64,000 nucleotides of DNA. Origin: Paraescarpia echinospica. Lineage: Eukaryota; Annelida; Polychaeta; Sabellida; Siboglinidae. Shown one piece after another: positions 21,763 to 31,949 of this stretch. A program made the translations under genes and the position numbers. The DNA lies in the NCBI GenBank assembly GCA_020002185.1, contig CM034543.1:10127637-10191636 (forward strand). The letters run 5' to 3'. The notes beneath the pieces were generated by a model, which had not been told where the DNA came from, ran no database searches, and saw only the letters and a list, made by a program, of their open reading frames with translations. The stretch's first letter is position 1, and every line of letters begins with the position of its first letter.

Positions 21763-23567
21763 TTGTATCCATATCAATTTGGTTTAGTGCCACCAAATTG
21801 ATACGCCATCCAATTTCAAATGACAATAGATTTCTATGCTTAAATAACATTGTTTGAACATCACTGGCAGAAATAGAGAGTTTTAGGCAAAGTGGATTCT
21901 CAGTACTGTATAGGGCTTCCTAATGGAAGGAACATCCACTTGAAAGCTTGTATCCTAGTTGTGGTATGCAATGTGTTTTATTAGAGACTATTCGAGGTAG
22001 GGAACTTTGGGTATATGTAATTTACTGGAATAGTTTAACGACGTCCAAACATGTTACTTATAGTGAGTTTATTTCAACAGACCACCATTTTTCAAACATC
22101 ACACTGAACTGTACATGTATTTGTTCATATGACTCACTGTACACGTTTAATGTGACTTCTAAGACGTGTGTCACAAAAATGATAAGGGCCATTGCCATTA
22201 AAACTGGACTGTTGCCATCAAGCTTAGTAAAAGTAGTGCCATCTTACAACAAAATATATATATTTTTTTTAATTTGTACATTTAGCCAGTATTATTAAAG
22301 TGTACTACAAACTAATGAAGCAGCAAAGGATTCAGCTAGAAGATTGTGTTTATATATATTCATACTTCATTGTTAGTATTATATTTGACATTATCACAAA
22401 CTAACATCTCAAAAAGTACTTAATAATAAGAAGAACACTTATATAGTGCCATAAATCTAGATAAATCCATTTGGAGGCACTTGATAGATTTTGAAACTGG
22501 TACTACAAGTTTTGAATCTGTATCTTGAATAATAAGTACTTGTTTTCTTGACAGATACCCCTAGTGTTGAAACCCACAAATGTGTAAAACTGGAACTGTA
22601 ATGGAATATTTTTTATGTATTAATTTTGTTGGTCACAATATTTGATCATGATGATGGCCCATATCATCAATAAACATGTTATTTATTGATGTACTATGTG
22701 CACAGGACTGACACAGACCCAAATTGTAATACAGTTAGATTAAAATATGTCAGTGTGAAGTGAATCAACTGAAAGAAAAATTGAAAAATGGTGTGTGAAT
22801 TTGACTAATGCATTGGCACAGTCTGCCATGTAGTCTTATTTATTTGTGAATTGTTTCTCCATATGAATAAACTGTTGATATATTTCATGTTGGCTTCAGT
22901 ATTACAAATCAAATTATGAACAGGGACATGCAAGACACTACAGATCACATTGTTGTTGCAAAAAATGGGATAAGAAGGCACCTTTTGGTCAATCTAATCT
23001 TACTTGTTCAGGGATTTTATTTTCAATGTACACTCACCTGTATAGTGCAATGTCAAAAGCTGAAATTTTCATAAACCCCATTCGCTTCTGGATACAGCGC
23101 AGGCTGGTATAACATGTCTGTTGCCTTTTCCAAATCTCCCCTTGACCACAACGTGAAGTGACGATATGCGGTTAATCGAATCAATTGATATGTTCTGAAA
23201 GTTAATTTATTTGCATTAGTTGATAATAAACAACCGTTATCTTCTAATTATTATTATACTGGAAAAACTGTGTGTTTTATCAATATCACATCACGAATTC
23301 AGTGAATTGGTTCATTTGTTTGTGAAGGGCTGTAATAATTATGATTGTAAGACTACATTTCATGACGTGGTCTTGATAACACACACATAATATAATAATA
23401 TTTTTATTATATTAAAAACTCCACTTAAAATATTTTTGTATCAATAATATGTAGCAGGTACTGTAGTTAAACACTATAGTTGTCATAGAGCTGCCACACT
23501 GTGGCAGGTATTTAATAAAAGGGTATACTTGACACATTAGCCATCAAGGGATTGAGGTGTCAACCTG
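21763..23567. other. no gene recognised
   Basis: AT-rich sequence with only short frames lacking recognisable motifs. It includes a possible 3' UTR of the transposase-like gene, but no decisive signal. Confidence 0.5.
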
Positions 23568-24000
23568 GACAGAGTCCTGGCACTGGCTGGTAAAGCCACA
23601 TGTTGTTACATAGACTCTGCTATTAAAACAGCATTATACCTTTTTACAGGTATGTTACATTATTTACCTTTATGTTATTGTAACCTAAAAGTGCATAGTC
23701 TACTTATATGTTATTTTGAAATACATGTTGCGTTTAATTGTTACTTGTTATATTAGTGTTATATAGTCATTGACAATAACTAATTGACACCTATCAGATA
23801 TGTCAATAACACTATGTTTACAAGTGTTTTACTTAATATGTTCTGTGTTTGATACAAGGTATTGATACAGTTATAGCAGTTGTTTCTTGTATCTATTGTA
23901 TTGTACATGTACTTGACAGAGTCCTGGCATTGGCTGGTAAAGCCACATGTTGTTAAATAGACTCTGCTATTAAAACAGCATTACACCTTTTTACAGGTGT
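23568..24000 (+). repeat. 85-bp direct repeat pair, 347 bp apart
   Basis: GACAGAGTCCTGGCACTGGC and the following bases through CTTTTTACAGGT occur at 23568-23652 and again at 23915-23999 with few differences (about 94 percent identical by eye). The intervening 260 bp is unrelated AT-rich sequence. It could be a short local duplication or the ends of a small element. Confidence 0.75.
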
Positions 24001-24414
24001 GGAGTTGTAGTGATTCTCTCGAACTACCAAACTGAACTGACCGCGAGAAATACATTGTACAATGTCCTGATTATACATCTATTAGTGCATGGTAGTGTGC
24101 AATTTGTCTACATTTTTATATAAATTAAGCAAGTTGCTTGAACACTTTTAAATAGGGAATTAAACAACTGTATAAAAAGGATGCACACGTCCTGTCAAGA
24201 ATAAAAGTATGTTTATTAAGAAAATTATCAAAAATGGTTTGATGAAACTCATAGACATAGTATTCTACGAAGATAGAACATTTGAGGTGGGAACAAGTAT
24301 AATTGCTCTATTTAAGTTTGAAATAGTTATTGCTAGAATAATTATTCGATATCTGTTGAACTACATAGTACTTACCTACTAGCTATTGGTCGAATCAACG
24401 AAGCTGCACTCAAA
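24001..24414. other. no gene recognised
   Basis: AT-rich spacer between the direct-repeat pair and the P2X7-like module. No open frame or repeat that I recognise. Confidence 0.5.
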
Positions 24415-24851
24415 TCATACAATGACAACAGACCGACTTCCAAGTTCCAACACCGCCCTGTTGCCCGTGGCGTTGGTGCAAACCGTTTTGAAGTCGTCAT
24501 AGACATAGTCGGTAATGCAGGCATCTGTAAGGTCTGTCATACGGTGCTGTACGGCAGCTATCTCCCTACAGCACAGCGACTCGATGTGCGTCGACATTGG
24601 CACGCAGTGTCCACACAAACATCATGCGAAATTATTAAGTCGCGTAACGTCTTCGTCGTCGATAGACCAACTGTCACTGTCCGACTCCCACAACTGACCC
24701 GGGGCCGGACATATCGGACCGTGGATCGCACACTGGTGACTGGGTGAAACCCGAATGGCACAGGCCGTTTGTGTGTGTCAACCGTACCAACCGTAATTTC
24801 CGAGTGACAAGTCAAACTAGAGTCTTCATCTGTCATATCCATTTTCTCCAA
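24415..24851 (-). pseudogene. P2X7 ballast-like Cys-rich domain protein, broken
   Basis: On the minus strand an acidic stretch (LWESDSDSWSIDDEDVTRLN) leads into *CLCGHCVPMSTHIESLCCRE and AAVQHRMTDLTDACITDY. The CxCGxC-xPM-(x)5-C-C spacing is that of the Cys-rich 'ballast' domain at the C-terminus of vertebrate P2X7 and of many stand-alone invertebrate proteins annotated 'P2X purinoceptor 7-like'. No transmembrane channel part is present. The conserved Trp just before the first Cys is TGA here. A second frame beginning MEKMDMTDEDSSLTCHSEIT at 24851 is probably the start of the same gene before a frameshift or an unseen intron. Confidence 0.55.
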
Positions 24852-25696
24852 AATGATACGGAAGTTTTAAAAATGACTTAATAACTCGTCGAGCTACCAA
24901 AACCCTTCGACGTCTTTGTCAACAACAAATGAAAAATAGTCCCGGTATGCGCGCGCATCCAATATTCTGACATTTGCTTTGAAAGCCCCGCCCCCTTCTG
25001 GCAGCGAAAATCTTCGTTCGGGAAGTGCGACGTTAACAATGTTTTCATTGGTTATAAATCGTTGCCATTTAATTTCACCTTTTTATTTCGAAAGCGTATA
25101 CAACTTATTTGTTGACCTATATAACACCTATCGTGTATAATAGGGCACCATATCTTTGTTTTCGCACAGAAATGTCTACTAATGAAGTAAATCGAAAAAA
25201 AAAACGAAATTTAACATTGATTAGATAGGAGTAAATCAAACCACTCGCTTGGAACAAAGATGGCGATACGCAGTGCTCTATGGCGACGTTTTAGGCATCG
25301 AACAACATCGTTTTTTCGGTGTGTCTTATAAATGAGTACGTTTCTGTTACCGTTAATGTATACTTATTTAATGTATATATTTAAATATGTAGCACGAAAC
25401 AGCTGCATTTAATTTCCCCTTTAACTCCCGTTACGTTTCAACTGCTATCAGCAATCTTCGTCAGACGGATACCGCTAGATGGCGACACGGTAGTCATTTT
25501 GCGCAGAGGTATAATTTCGGTGTATATTGCTTGTGCCGTGCGCGGGCCTAGAATTGTAGCCCAAGGCCGCCTCGCACTTAGCAGTTAGAGTCCAGGCTGT
25601 GTCCCAGGCCCGTCCCATGCCAGATGAATTTAATATGTTTCAGCCCAGGCCCGGCCCATCATGTGTATATTTAATGACACCGAATCTGGGCTGGAA
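24852..25696. other. upstream region with GC box; otherwise no gene
   Basis: Upstream of the minus-strand P2X7-like frame. CCCCGCCCCC at 24987-24996 is an Sp1-type GC box about 140 bp before ATG 24851, in a small CpG-containing stretch (24940-25040). From 25540 to 25660 the DNA is GC-rich with CCCAGGCCCG-type repeats. Confidence 0.4.
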
Positions 25697-26605
25697 TTTA
25701 CCTGTTATGTTCTTTATTTCTTTAACCATTTTTTTTTCGTTTTTTGGCCATGTAGTCCTCTATTTTCTTACACTTGGCTTCTATACACTTTTGTTTATCA
25801 CTTTTGCAGAGTTTTGTTTTATTAGTTTGTTCATCTCATTATATCTGATGAACAATATATGGTTGATTCCTCGTTTTTGCGTTTCTTAAGCTCTTTCCTT
25901 TCCGCTATTTTCTTTAAGGTCTCTATACTGATCCAGGGTTGGCGTTTCCTCTCTCTCTCTCGCTGGTGTTTTTCCGCTTCCTCATGGAAAATTGTCTTGA
26001 TATCATTTGCGATTTCTTCTGGTTCTTTCTCTTCTGTCATTGTCAGTAATGTTGTAAATCGATTCTTCACATATACTAAGTATTCGTATGTTAGGTTTTC
26101 TAAATCATATATCTGTGTTGTTGTCGCTTTTTATATATATATTTCAACTTAAGTTTCATCTCTGCCATCAGTAGTTTATGACCAGATCCACAGTCTGCTC
26201 CTGGTAGTGTTCTTGCACCTTTTATTGCTGATATCCATCTCTTTTTGTATCATGACGTGGTCTATCTGATTTCTAGTCTTTCCATCGGGCGATGTCCACG
26301 TGTAGATTCTTCTAGGGTGATTTGAGAAATTGGTATTTATGATTGTGAGGTTATTAGCGATGGCGAACTCAACAAGTCGTTCTCCCCTTTCGTTTCTCTC
26401 TCCTAATCCAAATTTCCCGATTGTTCCTCGTTCTACCTCGTCTTGTCTTTGTCCCACTTTGGCATTAAAATCGCCCATGACAATGGTGATGTCCGATTTC
26501 TTGGATTCGTGTATTTCATCTTGCAAATTAGTGTAAACAGCGTCCATTTCTTCCTCTTCTGCTGTTGATGTCGGCGCAATTTTTTTTATTATTTTGACAT
26601 TCTTC
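25697..26605 (-). mobile_element. RTE-type LINE fragment (endonuclease and linker)
   Basis: On the minus strand: NVKIIKKIAPTSTAEEEEMD, KSDITIVMGDFNAKVGQRQD, FGLGERNERGERLVEFAIAN, YTWTSPDGKTRNQIDHVMIQ, then REREKRQPWISIETLKKIAE-like linker and YNEMNKLIKQNS. The GDFNAK, GERNERG and TWTSPDG-RNQID motifs are typical of RTE-clade endonucleases (database name often 'craniofacial development protein 2-like'). Reverse transcriptase is absent. One of the frames is open for 143 residues, but there are later stops. It abuts CR1 copy G. Confidence 0.85.
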
Positions 26606-26671
26606 ACGTTTCCCTTACTGGTTTGTATCCAATTAATGTATTTGCTATTTGTTTACTCAAATATATTGCTT

Positions 26672-28423
26672 TAAATATTTTAAAAACTTCTACCTGATCT
26701 CCTCTCAATCTCCTGGTCTCTAGTGTTGCTAAACCACATACTTTTAGGCTTTTTTCCCCAACTAAGATCCCTCAGTTTTGGACTTTTTGTATCATTTTAG
26801 TCACTCTCCTCTGTACTCTTTCTAGCATACCAATGTCCTTATTGCGATATGGCCTCCACGCTTGTATACAGTATCCTAAATGAGGCCTAACGATTGTTTT
26901 GTGCAGCGGTATTATTTGTTCTTTTTCTTTATACGCTATATTTCGACAAATTAATCCAAGGATATGATTTCTCTTTGAAGCTGCAATTCCGCTAATCTCT
27001 GAATACTTCTCGTCAGCACAAATGGTTAACCCTAAGTCCTTTTCGTTTACAGTAGTTCTTAGTACAGTACCCCCATTGTATATTGTGCATATTCGTTCCC
27101 AGTCCACTGTGGAGGCATTTACATTTCTCAAAACTGAACAACGTTTACCATTTTTCAGACCATTTGATCAACCTGTCAAGATCATCTTATAAATGTAGTC
27201 TATCTCCATCACTTTTAATCCTTCTAAACACTTTTGTATCATCCACAAATGTTAAGACCTTGCATGTTGTATCATCGTTCAAATCGTTGATATATATTAG
27301 AAATAATATAAGTCCCAGTACTGATCCCTGTGGTACCCCACACAAAACTGATTTCCAGTTTGAAGCCTCCCCGTCAACTAGTACCCATTGTCTTCTGTCA
27401 ATCAGCCATTTTTCTATCCAGTTAATTATACAATTTCCTCTTCAAGTGTCTTTAGTTTAAGCAGTACCCTTTGATGTGGCACTTTGTCGAAAGCTTTTTG
27501 AAAATCTAAGTAGATGATATCTACTAGTGATCCCTCGTCTACCCACTTAGCGATATCTTCCAAAAACATAATATATTTGTTAAGCATGACCTCGTTTTTA
27601 AAAAACCATGTTGAGATTATCAAGTTATGTTTAAGAAAATCCACCACGTGATCTTTAATTAGTCATTCTAATAATTCGCAAATCACCGATGTTACACTCA
27701 ATGGTCTATAGTTTTCTGATTTGTTTCTCGAGCCTTTTTTAAATAACGGTATAATGTTTGCATCTTACCATTCTAAAGGAACCATTCCCTCTTCTAATGA
27801 CACATTGAAAACTGTTGCAAGCGGTACTAATTTGTTCTACAATTTCCAATAGTAGTTTGGGTGGAATCCGATCCACTCCAGGTGATGTATTATTACTCAT
27901 AGCCCTTATTTTCTTGGCTACCATTTCCGGGGTTATAATTAACTGTCCTAAATAGTATGATTCTGCCCCCTTGAACTTAGCCTCTTATACTGGCGGTGAA
28001 CTAATATCTTCCCTGGTTAACGCCGAAGTTACAATACACATTCAGGTCTTCTGTCATTAAGAATTCCTCTGATAATATATTTCCAGCACTATCTTCTAAA
28101 GAAACGACTTTATCCTGAACGTTCTGTTTGCTTCGAACATACGCATAAAACTCTTGCTGTCATGTTTTATATTACAAGCTAATTTTTGTTCATAGCTTCA
28201 CTTTGAATTTGTAATTTCCGCTGTAGCTTGGTTAAGTGATTCTTTATCAATGTTGTAGTTTTCATCATTTCCAGTTCGTCTATATGACTTCCACATCATT
28301 TGTTTGTACTTAATTTTTCCAATGGCTTCTTTAGATAAGTGTTTCTTTCTTTTTGGACCGTTTCCCCTGTTTTTTTCAAAGGAACATATTTATTGACGAT
28401 GCACGCAATTTTACTCTTTAAAG
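26672..28423 (-). mobile_element. CR1-type LINE copy G (ORF2 RT half), degenerate
   Basis: Reading the minus strand from 28423: ECIVDKF-like linker, KNKGNGPKRKKHLSKEAIGKI-type basic region, SPGVDRIPPKLLLEIVEQIS, SLVDIIYLDFQKAFDKVPHQ, a degenerate GVPQGSVLGL, and RNIAYKEKEQIIPLHKTIVR followed by ALRRVTKMIQK near 26780. Multiple frameshifts and stops. It is truncated at the 5' side (28423), and its 3' end is lost at 26672, where about 65 bp of unplaced sequence and then the RTE fragment follow. Confidence 0.9.
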
Positions 28424-28679
28424 GTGACATGAACATAACATTTATATTTAAACCAAGTAAATAACATACTAATATGATGCTATTTAGATAGGAGTAATCC
28501 CTGACAAGTTCCGTAGTTGATATATACACGCGGTTTAATATGTAAAAAAATAGCCTATCTGACCGATTTCCGAATGAAATCCCGAGTGGAATAGTGTGCA
28601 TGGCTGCCGCTTGGAAGAGTACTATGACGTATATGTGCCGTAGCCCAAATCTGCCTCACCACTGGAAACATGGAAGACA

Positions 28680-28913
28680 ATGGGATTCAATGGGTTAGAT
28701 TCTGGTGATTCAGATTTAGAGACTTCTATCGCGAATGTGAGAACTTGTTGGTCTGTCGCTGCATACAGTGGTGAATCACTGGCATCGCTGGCAATAAACG
28801 TAAATCAGGAAAGCAACAGTGACCACAACAGCAGCGGAGTAGATGATTTAGGGGCCGTCGGCGGCGTAGCACTCAAGGCAATTTATACGAAGACCCGAAC
28901 ATTTCCACGGTAG
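28680..28913 (+). CDS. small acidic ORF, possible first exon of P2X7-like gene
   Basis: A 77-codon frame beginning MGFNGLDSGDSDLETSIANV, Ser/Asp-rich like the segment that precedes the Cys-rich module at 24.6 kb. It sits 0.9 kb upstream of the + strand Cys-rich exon. I cannot find a donor that joins the two in frame, so the link is only positional. It may be non-coding. Confidence 0.25.
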   Translation: MGFNGLDSGDSDLETSIANVRTCWSVAAYSGESLASLAINVNQESNSDHNSSGVDDLGAVGGVALKAIYTKTRTFPR

Positions 28914-29781
28914 AAAATGACATCTGGATAATATCGAGTAAACACCAGGATGGTTTGTGAAATATTGTATGTGCATATATATGACTGTTTGTATGCTATA
29001 TAATAAATATGTTACACATAATTTATAGCATCAATCAATCTGTTTTTTTAGCATAACGCCTAACGGTAATTGCCGATTTGCCGGCGTCTCGTAACTAGGC
29101 TAAGCTAAAGCAAAAGGCCGTGGACCCAGAATATCGCTCTGAGTCGACTTCGTACATGGCCAGTCATTCCATGTGACCGACATCCAAAACATATTCTTGC
29201 CACACTGTTTGAATACTGGGAACGGTTTTAAAAAAAAATGTTTATTCAACTCGTCATGGGGTTGATAAAGTAACAGTCTGTCGAGCGATAACGCAATACA
29301 AGGTCAAGGACGGTGTAGAACGAAGTGTAAACAACTACACAACAGTGGCAATAAATGTGACAAGACGATAGTACTACCATGGCATGGCCATGGGTATACT
29401 TGTGTAGAATCCGGACCCACCTCGATTTCGTTGTTACATATACCACAGTTCATAAATTTAAATGACATGATTATTTACACGATAATTGTGTTCTTATATA
29501 TTGCATTCTAAAAACAAAAAAACGAAAACACTTCCAGTTCGCCTGCCATGCCACATACCGCCTGTATTGAGGCTAGGCGTGTATCGGAAGACGAAGACAT
29601 GTAAGTCTAAGAGCGAATTCAAGTTCATTGACTAAGTTCATGCATCGTCCAATTGAGTACCCACTGACATTGGTACTATTAGATGCTAGTTACACTCAGT
29701 GCACTAACATTTGATCACAAATTAAACAATTATAGTGGCTGTTTTTATATAACTTTTTTTTAAATTCCAACTAGCCTCTAG
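28914..29781. other. putative intron or intergenic DNA
   Basis: No gene motifs seen. It ends with a pyrimidine tract and acceptor (CTAGCCTCTAG) for the exon at 29782. Confidence 0.4.
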
Positions 29782-30000
29782 GTGTAAATGTGGACGCTGC
29801 AAAACAATGCCTAGTGAAAGGGAGAATGTGTACTGCTGCACAGTTTCCCAAGTAGCAAGAAGACTGGTTGACGGGCAGATATGCATCACTCAGCACGATG
29901 GTTTTATTGGTAACTGCCTTAATATATATGTCCTTCAGGAGGCATATTATCATAATATTGAGGACGAGGGGCCTCCTGGTGAGGATATTCCCATGCACAG
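29782..30000 (+). CDS. P2X7 ballast-like Cys-rich exon
   Basis: After CTCTAG, one base plus TGT gives the expected Trp-Cys start if the previous exon ends in TG. The exon encodes CKCGRCKTMPSERENVYCC, VARRLVDGQICITQHDGFIG and NCLNIYVLQEAYYHNIEDEG. It carries CxCGxC-xxMP-(x)7-CC, ITxHxGF and a downstream Leu-Gln-Ala-Tyr-Tyr, the Cys-rich ballast fold of vertebrate P2X7 tails and the many invertebrate 'P2X7-like' proteins. It ends at CACAG|GTGTGT, a plausible donor. The exon is open throughout. Whether the parent gene is host or transposon-linked is unclear. Confidence 0.6.
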
Positions 30001-31040
30001 GTGTGTAAGAAAACCAAGTAGTGTAAATTATTGTGTTGACCTGTGTTAACTACCGTCTTACTGTTTACAGTTTTATTTTAACAACCTATTGAGATAATGC
30101 TGAGTAAAGCGATAGTGTAAAGCTAGTCATGCGAATACCAAAATTATTGACAATGATATTTTGAAAACTGACAGCTATGCAAGATATATATATATATATA
30201 AATTCTTAATATCAGATTTTGCAAATACATTTTAAAGAAATGAAATGCTTGGAGTACTCTACTAGTAATAGACCGTCAAAAATCTTTAATGAACAATTAC
30301 ATTCATCACACATGTCAGTCACATAACCAGTCACCAATGAGTATTTTGAAACTAAGAAATATGATGTTATATATACTAATTAAATATTTCCTCTTTAGTC
30401 TGTCAGGTATCTTGCATACCGGAAATTTACTCGCTAGATTCATAGAATGCCTGGTTACTATAACAGTGTCACGGATTAGCGAGGTCTCCTTACACTAGAT
30501 GGATCAGGTCTAGTAGGGTTCTTATATATCAAGGTCAACGCATATGAGAAAAAACGGTTATCGTGAACAAGCAACAAAGAACGATGGAAATTTAATAAAC
30601 TTTATTACAAGATATCTTCCTTTTGGTTAGTATCTCGATTAGCAAAAAATGAAAAGAATAAAGAAATCCCGTAACCAAATCTTAACAGAACATAATAAAT
30701 AATAACACTGAATCTTTGAATCTATCTAACTAAGAAAGTAAATATACAATTAATCTTTCAGTTATAAAATTCCTCTTCCTTTCTAAGGTGGATTATTCCA
30801 CTACACGACCAAACACTAGGCGCCAAGTGTTATCTAAGAATAACTCCCATAAGATAAATACACAGCATATAGCCAGCCCTCGCGGACTCTCATTACAGTA
30901 ATATATATATATGAATACTTCAAGGGTAAAATACCTCACTTCAAAACCACATATAACTACAGCAAATAATAGATACGTTCAATTAGAAAATAGACATTTA
31001 CATTGGGCTAGTCCCATCTCGAATCTATACGAACGTTTGT
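30001..31040. other. no gene recognised
   Basis: AT-rich DNA with (TA)n at about 30186-30202 and 30901-30912. No recognised frames. Confidence 0.5.
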
Positions 31041-31189
31041 TGAAGTCAACACGCCGAGCTCAGAATACAATTGACGATTGCCGTCGTACTCCGCGAATTC
31101 TCGAGTCGCGTCCGTTCTATGATCGACTTGTCTCGCACGATCGCAAACGATTGCGAAGTCAGTTGAATATGTTCGCGAGGATGGGAGAA
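31041..31189 (+). repeat. left remnant of a GC-rich 117-bp repeat array
   Basis: The segment GCGAATTCTCGAGTCGCGTC through TGTCTCGCACGATCGCAAACG to TTCGCGAGGATG aligns with 34841-34920 on the far side of CR1 copy C. It translates as REFSSRVRSMIDLSRTIAND, parallel to YEFSVIRSR-CLALSQTIEK on the right. Confidence 0.6.
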
Positions 31190-31916
31190 AAGATGATGGG
31201 AAGAAAGGAAGTGAGAGTAAATGTGACAGAAGAGAAGTTGGGAGGGACGATGACATGAGAAAGAGCGTCAGGAAAGAATGGAACGGACAGGATTGTGACA
31301 GGAGAGCAAAAGACAGGGGAACAAGACTACAACCAGACAGATGCAATCCGGAGAAGGAGCTACTCTGAGGCAGTGATTGAGGGGACAATGAGGAAAGGGA
31401 GGATGTTTATGGGCGATTCCATTATGAGAAAGACGGATAAGTCACTAAGTGAGGGGAAGGACATCGTTGTTTGTCCACCGGGGGTTAGGATAGAGCATGT
31501 GACTGAAAGGGTAGAGAAGGTATTGGGGCATGGCAAGGGAGGGTCTATACTAGTACACGTAGGGACAAATAATGCAGACAGGGAGGGAACAACTGGGATA
31601 GTACAGAAATACAGACAGTTAGTGAGGAAGTTAAAGAAGACAAGAGTCAGCAGATTATTCTCTCAGGAATTTTGCCAGTAATGGGAGGAAGGGGGCCATC
31701 ATACAGAAACTGCAAGAGGATGGCGATCAACGCACTAGTTTAGCAGATGTGTAAAGAAGAGGGGGTGGGATTCATAGATTTATGGGGATACTTTGTTGGG
31801 AGGGAAGATATGTACATAAGAGATGGCCTCCATCTAAGTGGAAAGGGGGCAGCAGTTTTCTCAGAAAACTTGCTGCAATCTGTTGACAGTGGGACAGGCT
31901 GCATCTATTTAAACTA
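31190..31916 (+). pseudogene. CR1 ORF1 esterase region, copy C
   Basis: Reads RKGRMFMGDSIMRKTDK (SGNH block I), SILVHVGTNNADREGTTGIV (block III), then a one-base frameshift near 31645, an in-frame TAG at about 31741 in place of the Glu of VEQM, and finally DGLHLSGKGAAVFSENLLQS with the Asp-x-x-His pair. Residues needed for esterase activity are visible, but the frame is broken twice. Confidence 0.88.
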
Positions 31917-31949
31917 GATTCGCAGGGGGGCTTCACATAGTAGCCTGAA

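Noticed and set aside
24544..24747. Plus-strand frames across the P2X7-like module
   Set aside because: The minus strand has the conserved Cys pattern; plus frames lack any.
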